Shown: in pieces, positions 18,169 to 27,316 of the stretch
Layout: each line of letters opens with the position of its first letter
How positions within the stretch are numbered: position 1 is the stretch's first letter
Source of the DNA: Bdellovibrio sp.
GTDB taxonomy: Bacteria > Bdellovibrionota > Bacteriovoracia > Bacteriovoracales > Bacteriovoracaceae
Direction of reading: 5' to 3'
Length of the DNA: 64,000 bases
Assembly (NCBI GenBank): GCA_016187935.1
Contig: JACPIU010000035.1
Coordinates: forward strand, 28,481 to 92,480
The notes under the pieces: model-generated
Seen by the model: only the letters and a program-made list of their open reading frames with translations
The model's database searches: none
Told to the model about the DNA's origin: nothing
Made by a program: the position numbers and the translations under genes

Positions 18169-18808
18169 GTTCAATTTCTAAAACTTCAGCGTCCCTAAAT
18201 TTTCGAAAGAAAAATAGATAGTACATTAAGGCGCACAGGACACCAAAGAGATATCCGATAAAATGGCTTAAATAACTGACCTCAAGTTTAAAAGTATCCG
18301 GAATGAACAAAATGAGAGAGACACCAAGTACTTTCAGCAGACGTCGCCTCCAGGATTCCCGGCGATCGATCAAAAAGGCCAAGGTCATCCAAGCGGCCCC
18401 CATCCAATGGACAACTCCCGAAACACCGATAAGATTGACATCTCCTGGCATGGTATTTAGGACTACAAAATTAATGCAGCCGCCAGAGAAAAAAGCGAAA
18501 ACAGGGAAAAAGAAAAATCCAAAATAACTTGCCAGATAATAGGCAAAGGGCAGAAATAAAATAAGATTGCTCATAACATGTTGGATGTCGGCATGGGCAA
18601 ACAAAGTCGTCCAAAGTCTCCAAATTTGAAATTGCTTGAAGACAGAAACGTAAGAAGCTGGCATGAGTGTAGTGGCTTCAAACAAATTATTCAAATAGAC
18701 CAATGTCCCCAGTAAAAGTACTAAAACCGAAAAGAGTGTCGAATACAGCGCCCTTCTCTGCGGTTTACGAGTTAGCCAGTTTTCTTTAATAGTCACGATC
18801 GCTTCCAT
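18140..18808 (-). CDS. Rhomboid family intramembrane serine protease
   Basis: A polytopic membrane protein of 222 residues with about six transmembrane segments. The catalytic dyad is visible: Ser130 in GVSGVVHWMG and His182 in SHFIGYLFG. The W-R motif (IWRLWTTLF) and H-x(5)-N segment (HVMSNLILF) are also present. It should cut transmembrane substrates in the inner membrane. The open frame begins with a TTG at 18811, but ATG at 18808 is more likely. It overlaps the start of the S28-like gene, so the two are coupled; the dead hydrolase could present substrates to the rhomboid (speculative). The C-terminus is acidic and cytoplasmic. Confidence 0.88.
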   Translation of the reverse strand: MEAIVTIKENWLTRKPQRRALYSTLFSVLVLLLGTLVYLNNLFEATTLMPASYVSVFKQFQIWRLWTTLFAHADIQHVMSNLILFLPFAYYLASYFGFFFFPVFAFFSGGCINFVVLNTMPGDVNLIGVSGVVHWMGAAWMTLAFLIDRRESWRRRLLKVLGVSLILFIPDTFKLEVSYLSHFIGYLFGVLCALMYYLFFFRKFRDAEVLEIEHDDLELRES

Positions 18809-18860
18809 CAAGCCACTATGGCGATCTTTTCACAAGATGCAAGGGGGATCGCAGGAACTT

Positions 18861-18985
18861 AGGGCCTATCCCAAAACCTTCAGATGCTAGGCGCGATTGA
18901 GGGAGCGCGGAGGCGTACACAGAGTGTACGCCGCACAAGCGAATGATTGAGCAACGACGCAGATGAGGGTTTTGGGATAGGCCCT
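18861..18985. repeat. 125-bp inverted-repeat element with internal palindrome
   Basis: Perfect 18-base terminal inverted repeats (AGGGCCTATCCCAAAACC at 18861-18878, its complement at 18968-18985). The interior has a second palindrome, GGCGTACAC-AGA-GTGTACGCC (18912-18932). It carries no coding frame. It resembles a MITE or REP-like mobile repeat. It abuts the stop codon of cydB and sits just downstream of the start region of the rhomboid gene, so in RNA it may also work as the cyd operon terminator. Confidence 0.75.
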
Positions 18986-20058
18986 TAATAAGATTCTTTC
19001 CTGACTTTGGTTTTCCCACGATACGTCCAATAGATAAGTCCGGTATAGAGAAGCACAAACGGCATACCTATAATGGCCACATAGAACATCGTGGTCAGGG
19101 TATACACGGAAGAGGCCCCATTATAAATATCGAGACTAAATTTCGGGTCGATATTAGATACGAGCATATTGGGAAAGAGTCCCAAGGCAAAAAATAAAAC
19201 CACCGCCATGACGGTGCAAGCAGAAGATATAAAACCTTGTAACTCCTTACCTTGCATAAGACAGCGCGGAATGTTGGCAATGGCCAAGATATTTAATATT
19301 ACAATGGCCCATGAAATTATTGAAATAAGATAGATGTTATTTTCAATAATGGAATGACTGGCGAGAGGGGTAATTTTGGCAAAAGAAAAATTGGCAAGCA
19401 TCTCCGGGTGTTTGATCAGAGTCGTAACTGTCACAATGGTGTAGAGAATGAAAAAAACACCATAGAGTTTTAAAGTGAGCTTTTTCATCCGTGCTTGCTG
19501 GTCCCCTTCGGTTTTTAAAATCAGATACATGGCCCCATGCAGAGAAAACAATGAAAGGTTAAAAACCCCGGTTAATATGGTGTAGGGTGAAAGCAGGCTT
19601 AAGATGTTTCCATGAAACTCTTTGTCCGCACCAATGGGAAGGCCATCAATAATATTACCAATGGCGATCCCGTAAAGAATGGTGGAAATAATTGAGCCGC
19701 TTGAAAAACCCATATCCCAAAATTTACGCCATCTGAGTGATTCTTCCTTGCTTCTAAATTCAATCGAAACGGCGCGAAAGATAAGCGAGAAAAGAAGAAA
19801 CATAAAGGGCAGATATAAACCCGAAAAAGCGGTAGCATAAATTTCAGGAAAGGCGGCAAAAAGTGCACCGCCGGCGGTAATAAGCCAAACTTCATTCCCA
19901 TCCCACACCGGTCCAATCGAATTTAAAACAACTCTGCGTTCATGATCGCCTTTGGAAAAAAGATGGAGAGAACCCGCCCCTAAATCAAAACCGTCCAACA
20001 CGGCATAGCCCATCAAAAGAAGTCCCATGATGATGTACCAAAGAACATGATAATCCAT
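18985..20058 (-). CDS. cydB: Cytochrome bd-type quinol oxidase subunit II
   Basis: A polytopic subunit of the bd-type terminal oxidase that stabilises the heme-bearing CydA. The N-terminus (MDYHVLWYIIMGLLLMGYAV, then LDGFDLGAG) and the GPVWDGNEVWLITAGGALFAAFP block are diagnostic. At 357 residues it is close to the usual 330-380. It follows cydA with only 3 bases between, so the two are one operon. The oxidase reduces oxygen with quinol at high affinity and supports microaerobic respiration or resistance to nitric oxide and peroxide. Its stop codon falls at the edge of an inverted-repeat element. Confidence 0.95.
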   Translation of the reverse strand: MDYHVLWYIIMGLLLMGYAVLDGFDLGAGSLHLFSKGDHERRVVLNSIGPVWDGNEVWLITAGGALFAAFPEIYATAFSGLYLPFMFLLFSLIFRAVSIEFRSKEESLRWRKFWDMGFSSGSIISTILYGIAIGNIIDGLPIGADKEFHGNILSLLSPYTILTGVFNLSLFSLHGAMYLILKTEGDQQARMKKLTLKLYGVFFILYTIVTVTTLIKHPEMLANFSFAKITPLASHSIIENNIYLISIISWAIVILNILAIANIPRCLMQGKELQGFISSACTVMAVVLFFALGLFPNMLVSNIDPKFSLDIYNGASSVYTLTTMFYVAIIGMPFVLLYTGLIYWTYRGKTKVRKESY

Positions 20059-20061
20059 ATC

Positions 20062-21450
20062 TTAAACCTTCTTTGTGATTGCAGCGTCCATGAATTCTTG
20101 AGTCTTCGTATATCCAGCTTCTGGTGCATATTCATGAGATTCTGGCCCATGCTGAATTTCTTTATTTAAAACATAGATCCATACGCAGAATAAGAGTGCA
20201 TAAATCACGGCAAATAAGATAAGCGAGGTTAATACTTCACCCCAGTGGACGGAAGGTGAAACACTCTCGGAAGTTTTTAAGAGATCTTGAACCACCCAAG
20301 GTTGGCGGCCTCGTTCCGCTGAATACCAACCCAATTGATTGGCCATAACGGGAAGGGCCACGCTGAAAACATAAAACCACATAAGCCAGGTCTTTTCATA
20401 GAGAGTGCCACGCTTGTGCCAATACAACGAGATAAAACTTAAGCTCAAAAACAACATCCCAAGACCCACCATCAAGTGATAGCTTTGAAAAACCTGATTG
20501 ACCGCAGGCCATACCTCTCGCGGATATTCATTGAGGCCTTTGATCACCGTATCGGGATTACCATCCACCATGATACTTAATAGCTTGGGTATTTGTGGGC
20601 CGTAGGTTTTTTGCTTTTCCACATCCACCCACCCAAAGAGCGTGAGAGGTGCCCCTTTTGTTGTTTCAAACAAACCCTCATAGGCCGCTAATTTGGTCGG
20701 TTGATACTTGGCCACGATGACGGCGTGCCAGTGGCCGATGAAAGGTTGAACCAGGCCCGCCAGGCCGGCGACCGTGAGGGCAATAAGGATAGAACGTTGA
20801 GCGAACTTAAGATGTTTTTTCTTGATAATATAAAAGGCACTGACACTAATCACCAAAAAGGCCCCTTGAATGTAGCATCCAAGAATAGTGTGAATGAATC
20901 GCGGCATCGATGAAGGATTCATGACGACTGCCCAAAAGTCGGTAATCAGAGCACGTGTAAATCCATTCTCAGACACCAACCTGTAGGCCACAGGAGTTTG
21001 TTGCCATGAATTTGCCACAATAATCCAAAAGGCCGACATCATCGATCCAATTGCCACTAACACCGTCGAAATCCAGTGTACCCATGGTCTGACACGGTTC
21101 CAACCGAAGAGAAGAATGGCCAGGAAACCCGACTCTAAGAAAAAAGCAAAGATACCTTCGGCCGCCAAAGGAGAACCGAAAATATCTCCTACGAAACGGG
21201 AATATTTAGACCAGTTGGTACCAAATTCAAATTCCAACACAATTCCCGTAGCAACACCTAAGGAAAAATTGGCAGCAAAAATTTTTATCCAAAAACGGGT
21301 AATTTTCTCATCAAGAGGACTTCTGGTGTAAAGATAGAGGGATTCAAAAATCACTAAGAGCAGTCCAAGCCCGATACTGAATGGTGGGAAAATATAATGA
21401 AACATGGCCGTAAAGGCAAATTGCAAACGCGATAGAACTTCAACGTCCAT
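20062..21450 (-). CDS. cydA: Cytochrome bd-type quinol oxidase subunit I
   Basis: The catalytic subunit carrying hemes b558, b595 and d. Start ATG at 21450 is chosen because AAGGAC lies 7 bases upstream; a TTG two codons earlier is possible. Visible are SRLQFAFTAMFHYIFPP (His ligand near residue 17), the GTNWSKYSRFVGDIFGSPLA segment, FFLESGFLAI with the conserved Glu, and GRQPWVVQDLLKT. The Q-loop between helices 6 and 7 is short, as in the cyanide-insensitive type. The length is 462 residues. It precedes cydB and overlaps the end of a small membrane-protein frame. Confidence 0.95.
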   Translation of the reverse strand: MDVEVLSRLQFAFTAMFHYIFPPFSIGLGLLLVIFESLYLYTRSPLDEKITRFWIKIFAANFSLGVATGIVLEFEFGTNWSKYSRFVGDIFGSPLAAEGIFAFFLESGFLAILLFGWNRVRPWVHWISTVLVAIGSMMSAFWIIVANSWQQTPVAYRLVSENGFTRALITDFWAVVMNPSSMPRFIHTILGCYIQGAFLVISVSAFYIIKKKHLKFAQRSILIALTVAGLAGLVQPFIGHWHAVIVAKYQPTKLAAYEGLFETTKGAPLTLFGWVDVEKQKTYGPQIPKLLSIMVDGNPDTVIKGLNEYPREVWPAVNQVFQSYHLMVGLGMLFLSLSFISLYWHKRGTLYEKTWLMWFYVFSVALPVMANQLGWYSAERGRQPWVVQDLLKTSESVSPSVHWGEVLTSLILFAVIYALLFCVWIYVLNKEIQHGPESHEYAPEAGYTKTQEFMDAAITKKV

Positions 21451-21649
21451 GAACAAGTCCTTTGCTTCGATAAGTGTGCCAGGCCATAAGAACCAAATAG
21501 AGCACCGATAATATTTTTAAGATTTTGACTGGCCAGTGGGATTGAAAACTGAAAAAAGAAAATGACATTTTGATAAGCTGATAAACAAAAATAGTTAACA
21601 ACGCTTGCGCAAAAACAAATTGCACGGGAAGAAAATTTGATCTCTTCAT
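21440..21649 (-). CDS. Small membrane protein upstream of cydA
   Basis: A 69-residue open frame with two hydrophobic segments (about 10-32 and 43-60) and a basic tail, ending 11 bases inside the start of cydA. Stop-start overlap with cydA suggests translational coupling. Small accessory proteins accompany bd oxidases in several phyla, but I see no match to CydX, and no good ribosome site precedes the ATG. It may be a lineage-specific assembly factor or a chance frame. Confidence 0.45.
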   Translation of the reverse strand: MKRSNFLPVQFVFAQALLTIFVYQLIKMSFSFFSFQSHWPVKILKILSVLYLVLMAWHTYRSKGLVHGR

Positions 21650-21713
21650 TGGAAAATTCTCATGTCGGAAGTTTATGATACTTATGAATCAAGCATCAAT
21701 CTAATTTTAATCA

Positions 21714-23900
21714 TTAGAAAGATGGCATACCGGGAGGGAAATTCTGCCAAGATTGTAATCGTCCGGTCGACATTTGCACACATTTTGCTTTTTCCAGGGC
21801 ATTTTCCACTCCCCAAGTGGTGTTCTCGGGGCGATTGACTCGATCGTAAAAACTGGTGACCGGCCGATCCTCACAAACTGAAGTAGGAAGGTCGGCGACA
21901 TTACATAGATTAGCGGATGAAACTAGCGGCAAATGAGTGGCCATGCATTCGTTAAAAATTCTCTCGGTCTCTCTTCCAAGAGCATCAAGCCCCGCAGCAG
22001 GGGTACCCAGCGGAATATTGTAAGTATAGCGATCACCGGAAATTTGTCCGATATGGCAAACATTCAAGGCCACATCGCGACAATAATTTTGTCCTATCTC
22101 ATCATACATATGCCCTCGCCAGGCGGGATGAGGAGGGTTATCTATGCATTCCCTCTTGGCAGCAGAATAACAATCCATAGCACTTCCCTTATTCACCTTA
22201 GCGGTGTTTAAGGCATACATCAAACAACCTCGTCGATTTCTCTCTGCCGCCCAAGTAACTTTTTGGATGATTTCTCTTTGCTTGCGACAGCATGCACTTT
22301 CAACACTGGCATCAGGCAAAGTTGTTTGAGTGCAGGCCCTAGCAAAAGCATTGGTGGCACTCATTTTTGGACCTTCAACATTGGTCAAAGGATCTCTGAT
22401 TCCGTCGCTGTGACAATTAGGATCGGCAGGATCACAAGTACATTTGTTTCCGGCCGTTCTTAAATTGTAAACCCTGGACCAAACGGCATAACCGCCAGAC
22501 GGAGGAGGGACTCGCAGATCGGTTTCAGGCTCATCGGTTATGATATCGGGAATGCATCGATGGAATAGACTGACAGCATCACCCACTTCACCTTCCGCTC
22601 TCGATTTTATATAAGATTTCAAAGAACCAACACAGGCCTGCGGCAAAGTCGGTGTTGGTTGTGCTGCAGTTGTACCATATAAATAATTAATCCATGATTC
22701 GTAAGTGATGTTGCCCCTTCTGGTTACATCGGCAGGAGCAGGAGAACTTGATGAGGTGGTGCTCACAGCACCGCCACTACCTACGGTTGAAACCTGCATG
22801 GTTCCGGTCGAGGCCATGGCACAAGCAATGCAATTTTTAGCGTTGTTGCCAGATTGAAAACAAAAATTCTGACAACCATAAATCGGATCAAAGGGTGATC
22901 TTCCGCTCTCATTATGCATGCTATCGGTACAAACCCCTATGGCATGGAGGTATTCATGAAAGATGGTGGAAGCCAGGCTTTGATTTTTGTTAATTTCACT
23001 TCCATTGCGAGCACAACTTCCTCCCGCCACAAATCCCGAAGGTGGATCGGCAAAATGCCCCAGATGGTGGGTACCATAGGTGACAACGGAAGCAGAATTA
23101 GTTCCGCAATTAAAAGCACACATGTTGGACAGTGAGCTGTTTTCCGTATCACAAGGCATACTGGCCTGAAGGCAAGCACCACAACAATGTTTCGGTCTGT
23201 ACGCAACTGAGCGGGTGAACAATTTCTCCATTGCATTCTTAACACCGGTACCAGAAGTTGCATTGGCCAGGCACGAATTAATCCGACTGCGCGCTAATTT
23301 TGCCGCTGTCGCCAATTCTTTAGCGTGATCAGTATTGATCAAGCAGGAAGGATCCAACATCAAATCTCCTAATTGGCAGTATTTCCTGCCACCAACATCA
23401 TGGTAAATCCCAGAAACGGTATTGCTCGTACCACCTGATTCCACACTGATGGTTGTAGCACGACATTTGGCCGCAACATCAATACATGCGGCCTCTTCCC
23501 AATAGGCCGAGAGAAAACTTCTGGCGGTTTGCGTGAGATCATCCAGTGATCCTCCTGTGGTGTCCTCATCGAAAACACAAGTATTCTCTTCCAAAAACGT
23601 CTTGAACTTCTTGCGCAAAAGACCATTGGTATTCCTGCTACTTTGTGACATCGCCAGAGCAAAATCCCTGAGAATTTTATTTTTACACTCTCGAGAAAGT
23701 TCTGAATCAGGAATGTCCAAGATGGCCGAGGGACGATAATTCCCGCCATTCTCACATCGAACCCGACAATACATGGCCTCGGGATGGGCCGTGCATCCAC
23801 CAGACGGAGAGGTAGAAATATTGTAGCTCCGACAAGGGTCAGTGGCGGAGATGGCCACACTACTTACAAAAAACAAAAGCAGCATGATTATGTTCTTCAT
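21714..23900 (-). CDS. Secreted cysteine-rich protein with HExxH metallopeptidase motif
   Basis: A 728-residue exported protein. The ATG at 23900 follows AAAGGTGAG and gives a Sec signal (MKNIIMLLLFFVSSVAISAT). The mature chain has dozens of cysteines, so it is heavily disulfide-bonded. Around residue 315 it contains TIFHEYLHAIG, an HExxH zinc-binding motif followed by a Gly, in the style of gluzincin/metzincin peptidases. A Ser/Thr-rich spacer sits near residue 395. Secreted proteolysis is the likely role, possibly for attack on host or prey proteins, but the family is not clear. It follows the 118-residue gene by 7 bases in one operon. Confidence 0.75.
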   Translation of the reverse strand: MKNIIMLLLFFVSSVAISATDPCRSYNISTSPSGGCTAHPEAMYCRVRCENGGNYRPSAILDIPDSELSRECKNKILRDFALAMSQSSRNTNGLLRKKFKTFLEENTCVFDEDTTGGSLDDLTQTARSFLSAYWEEAACIDVAAKCRATTISVESGGTSNTVSGIYHDVGGRKYCQLGDLMLDPSCLINTDHAKELATAAKLARSRINSCLANATSGTGVKNAMEKLFTRSVAYRPKHCCGACLQASMPCDTENSSLSNMCAFNCGTNSASVVTYGTHHLGHFADPPSGFVAGGSCARNGSEINKNQSLASTIFHEYLHAIGVCTDSMHNESGRSPFDPIYGCQNFCFQSGNNAKNCIACAMASTGTMQVSTVGSGGAVSTTSSSSPAPADVTRRGNITYESWINYLYGTTAAQPTPTLPQACVGSLKSYIKSRAEGEVGDAVSLFHRCIPDIITDEPETDLRVPPPSGGYAVWSRVYNLRTAGNKCTCDPADPNCHSDGIRDPLTNVEGPKMSATNAFARACTQTTLPDASVESACCRKQREIIQKVTWAAERNRRGCLMYALNTAKVNKGSAMDCYSAAKRECIDNPPHPAWRGHMYDEIGQNYCRDVALNVCHIGQISGDRYTYNIPLGTPAAGLDALGRETERIFNECMATHLPLVSSANLCNVADLPTSVCEDRPVTSFYDRVNRPENTTWGVENALEKAKCVQMSTGRLQSWQNFPPGMPSF

Positions 23901-23907
23901 CTCACTC

Positions 23908-24264
23908 TCACCTTTGTGCTTTTCTTTCTTGCTGTTCTTTCGAAATGAGAACCCACTTCCCATCTTTTAACTCAAAGGTTAAGGTCTCATTAATAAAGGG
24001 TGAATCATATTCCTTGATAATAACTTTATTGGTCATAGTGCCTTTGTTTTTGGGATCACTCAGCACCACCCATTGCTCCCCTCCGTCAAATTTCTCACGA
24101 TATTTTTTGTACGAGATGCCGTACATATCCTTCCCTTCTTCGATTGTTTCCCCCATCTTATTGGTCTTGAGATCGACGTAGGGAACTTTGCGCGACTTCT
24201 CACCGGAATTCATTCCAAGAGAAACGATGCCTAAAAAAAGCACAAACCAACGAGCTATTTTCAT
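23908..24264 (-). CDS. Small exported protein, unknown function
   Basis: A 118-residue protein starting at an ATG with TTGGGAG upstream. Residues 1-19 (MKIARWFVLFLGIVSLGMN) are a signal peptide or anchor. The rest is polar, with alternating charged strands (for example EKFDGGEQWVVLSDPKN and LTFELKDGKWVL), probably a small beta-rich domain. It precedes the HExxH protein gene by 7 bases, so the two are co-expressed; an inhibitor, chaperone or propeptide-like partner is possible but not shown. Confidence 0.65.
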   Translation of the reverse strand: MKIARWFVLFLGIVSLGMNSGEKSRKVPYVDLKTNKMGETIEEGKDMYGISYKKYREKFDGGEQWVVLSDPKNKGTMTNKVIIKEYDSPFINETLTFELKDGKWVLISKEQQERKAQR

Positions 24265-24367
24265 AAATTGCTCCCAATTACCTATCGACAATTTTCACTG
24301 ATTTGTTCAAAAAATGAAACGGGGCTCTCTTTAATTCATGTAATTTTGAACACTTACGGATTGCCAA

Positions 24368-27214
24368 TTACATCCGGATGCTTGTCAGTCCCGTATACCC
24401 TTCAGTGGATGTGCGTACGGTTTGTTCTCCCGAGCTATGCAACACGCGCAGATCTCCTGATTCATATTTCTTGATACATTTCCACTTGATGGTCTGACTG
24501 CTGGGCAAACCTGTCAGATAGGAAGTCCAAGTCGGATAGGCCGAAGGGTCAAGTTTTAAGGCCTTGGAAACATCTCCATTGCCAAGTTGCTCAATATCGC
24601 CAACCACATAATAGGCCTCGCCAGTTCGGGTATAAGCGTTTTGGCATTTGAAAAAGAGCGAACTTTCTTTGCTTGATTCCTCAAGACGAACCAAAACCAT
24701 CTTCTGATCATGAATTGAATGACGTCCAAGATAGAAAGTGGTGCGGTTATAACCTGAAAGGCCGAAACAATTATTCCGGACATCGGATGCACATTTGAAG
24801 AATTCTTTTCCGCCAAGCGTGACACTTTTGACTTTCTTGTTTTCTAAGAATAACTCGATCGAATAATTCCGCTCTTCGTGCATTCCCTGATAACGGCCTT
24901 GGGTAGGCATGATCACCAGTTCGACCTGCTCACCATTATGTTTCTGAGTGATCGTTGTAGTTGCCACTTCACCGCTTTGATAGTCGATACTTTTTCCATC
25001 ATCCTCGTAGACCACGAACTCGCTCTCCTGGCGGTCAGGCGCGACAAGCACACCAAAATCGTCATTGCTCTTTCCATCTTTCTTCTTCCCGCTGATATTC
25101 ATGGTCCGTTCATCGACCAACATCGTTGGCACAATCGCGCCGGCCTTGATAAAGAGCGGAAGTCTGAAGTTATCGTTCTGATAGATAGGCACATCTTTTA
25201 TCTCCCCTCCGGTACTGCGGTGGAATTCACCGGTGTAGTAATTGATCCAAGTTCCTTTGGGTAAATAGACGCCCCTTTCCGTTTCATAATAGTTCGCCAC
25301 CATAGCGGCCATGAGATGTGGCCCGACCATCTTCTGATTGCCGATCTTTCGAACTTGAAGATCGGCAGGAAATTCCATCACCATTGGTCTTACAAGACCA
25401 TCGCCAGTCAGCCAGGCATGGTGCGCTAGTGAGTAATAATAGGGAAAAAGTTTATAGCGCAGATATAAGTTTGCCTTGTTGGAAGCGGTATGGCCGATAC
25501 GGGCAGGTGATGTGTGCAGATTATTCGCCAAGTTCCAAGTATGGGCACGGATTGGAAAGTCAAAAAGGGCGGCATTCGCAAACCATTGGGTATACAGAAC
25601 TTCAGGATCGCCATCCAAAGTATCCGGGCGACGGTGGAAACCGCCGACATCGGCACCGTAATAATCAACTCCAGAGAAGGACATATGCATCTGGGCGTTA
25701 TAGTGAGCGGTCATAGCATTCATATTAGCGCCAATGTCTCCCGACCACATCGCCCCACCAAAGCGGTGGATGCCAACGGTACCTGATCGGGACATCATAA
25801 AGGGACGTTCCTTATTACCATTACGTTTGTAACCACGAGCGATACTCTCTAACCAACGAAAGTTATAAATATTGTGTATGTCAGAATGATTGTGCTTGCC
25901 TAATTCTGGAAGGCCCCAGTAACAAGAGTTATCGTGGTACATCTCCGGTTCACCCAAATCAGTCCAATGGTGGGTAATGCCCATAGAAACTAGCGCGGCC
26001 CTTTTCTGGTCGTGCCAGAAGTCACCGGCATGGGGATTGGTCCAGTCAATCATGCCGCCAATGCCCCACCAGGGATTGGATGTCAGCTCTGTGGGATAAT
26101 TTGTGCCACACCACTTGGCCATAAGCCCTCGGGATTCTAGCGCTCGATGTTCAGGCAAAAATTTGGAGATGTAGGACTCCTCAATAGGCATCAGCTCGAC
26201 CCCTTCCTCTTCCTGATATTGTCTTACCTTGGTCTCAGCATTCTGAAAGCGACTATTATCGAATTCCAATGTGCCAAAGCGACTCTTCGTACGGTCGACA
26301 TCTCCTTGATAAAAGTCTCCCCCAAACCACTGGATGTCGAGTGCGAACCCATCCACCGGAAAATTTTTGCGACGGAGGTCCTTGATCACACGATCGATTT
26401 CATTCCAATTATCAAAGCCGAACTCAGACACCCACAAACCGAAAATATCCTTGGGCGGCACGGGGGCGCGACCAGTGATGTTCATGAATTGGCGCTTGAG
26501 ATGGCGTACATCTTCGGCGGTATAGATAAACCAGCGAACCTGATCACCGAAAGATTCAACTTTCCATGGGGACTGGTCGAGCGACCACATCTGCTTGTAG
26601 ATACTGTCATAAAAAAACATAAAATTGCGGTTTCCGCTGCCCAAGGAATAGAGCACTGGGAACATGGCATAACTGTTCGCTCCCTTACTAAATGCGCGAA
26701 GAGCATTGCCATGGCCATTCGCCAACGGGTCCCAAACTCTACCGGCAAGATCACCGTCGGCGGTTCCTGGATTCGTGAAGTATTGACCCAATCCATAGAA
26801 GTGTTTTATCTGGGGGGAATTGACAGAAAGTCCCTTCCAAGCAGAATTTAAGTTCAGCGGACAGAAATCACCTAAATTCCACTGTTGTGTATTATCGATA
26901 ACGGTCACACAAAGAGTTTTGCTATCAACATTGATAGTGTAGGTATTGTTACTCAAGCGGTTTCCATTCAGTTGGTAACTATTGTCCAGTCCCATGGACT
27001 CTTTCAGCAGCATGGGTGATATCCAAATGCGATCTTGGGCCGGACGAAACTGCAATAATTCAAAATGAATTCCACGATCCTTCAGCAGTTCAATCTTCAA
27101 ATAATTGTTAGAACTGTCGTGCTTAAAGAGAAATGGATTGGCCATGACTTGTTGACAGAACACTGCCAGGAAAAAAAACAATAAGAGTGATGTCATGGTA
27201 TTTCTCGATTTCAT
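24368..27214 (-). CDS. Secreted GH31 alpha-glucosidase-type enzyme with C-terminal CBM20
   Basis: A 948-residue exported glycosidase. The signal peptide occupies about residues 1-26. The GH31 barrel shows FALDIQWFGGDF, the nucleophile region WTDLGEPEMYHD (Asp near residue 418) and the acid/base segment MWSGDIGAN (near 490). C-terminal beta domains follow, and the last 90 residues (AYYVVGDIEQLGNGDVSKAL, then YPTWTSYLTGLP) match a CBM20 starch-binding domain. It probably releases glucose from starch or glycogen outside the cell or in the periplasm. Start ATG 27214 follows AAGG. It lies 96 bases behind a second glycosidase gene on the same strand. Host or prey glycogen is a plausible substrate. 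Confidence 0.9.
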   Translation of the reverse strand: MKSRNTMTSLLLFFFLAVFCQQVMANPFLFKHDSSNNYLKIELLKDRGIHFELLQFRPAQDRIWISPMLLKESMGLDNSYQLNGNRLSNNTYTINVDSKTLCVTVIDNTQQWNLGDFCPLNLNSAWKGLSVNSPQIKHFYGLGQYFTNPGTADGDLAGRVWDPLANGHGNALRAFSKGANSYAMFPVLYSLGSGNRNFMFFYDSIYKQMWSLDQSPWKVESFGDQVRWFIYTAEDVRHLKRQFMNITGRAPVPPKDIFGLWVSEFGFDNWNEIDRVIKDLRRKNFPVDGFALDIQWFGGDFYQGDVDRTKSRFGTLEFDNSRFQNAETKVRQYQEEEGVELMPIEESYISKFLPEHRALESRGLMAKWCGTNYPTELTSNPWWGIGGMIDWTNPHAGDFWHDQKRAALVSMGITHHWTDLGEPEMYHDNSCYWGLPELGKHNHSDIHNIYNFRWLESIARGYKRNGNKERPFMMSRSGTVGIHRFGGAMWSGDIGANMNAMTAHYNAQMHMSFSGVDYYGADVGGFHRRPDTLDGDPEVLYTQWFANAALFDFPIRAHTWNLANNLHTSPARIGHTASNKANLYLRYKLFPYYYSLAHHAWLTGDGLVRPMVMEFPADLQVRKIGNQKMVGPHLMAAMVANYYETERGVYLPKGTWINYYTGEFHRSTGGEIKDVPIYQNDNFRLPLFIKAGAIVPTMLVDERTMNISGKKKDGKSNDDFGVLVAPDRQESEFVVYEDDGKSIDYQSGEVATTTITQKHNGEQVELVIMPTQGRYQGMHEERNYSIELFLENKKVKSVTLGGKEFFKCASDVRNNCFGLSGYNRTTFYLGRHSIHDQKMVLVRLEESSKESSLFFKCQNAYTRTGEAYYVVGDIEQLGNGDVSKALKLDPSAYPTWTSYLTGLPSSQTIKWKCIKKYESGDLRVLHSSGEQTVRTSTEGYTGLTSIRM

Positions 27215-27256
27215 GGTCAACCTTACGAATAAAGGGGAATTATGAGCAATAAATCC

Positions 27257-27270
27257 CCCCGCAGACGGGG
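27257..27270 (-). terminator. Short GC hairpin between two glycosidase genes
   Basis: CCCCG and CGGGG arms with a 4-base loop, followed on the minus strand by GGATTTATT. A weak terminator or attenuator between the two genes. Confidence 0.3.
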
Positions 27271-27316
27271 AAAATCAATGGAATATTCTTTAATTGAAAA
27301 TAATACAGTGATTTAT

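Noticed and set aside
18985..21456. CydX-like assignment for the 69-residue frame upstream of cydA
   Set aside because: CydX is shorter, has one membrane helix and normally follows cydB; no match in sequence.
26147..26851. 234-codon forward frame inside the GH31 gene
   Set aside because: Antisense to conserved GH31 motifs; no start signal or family.
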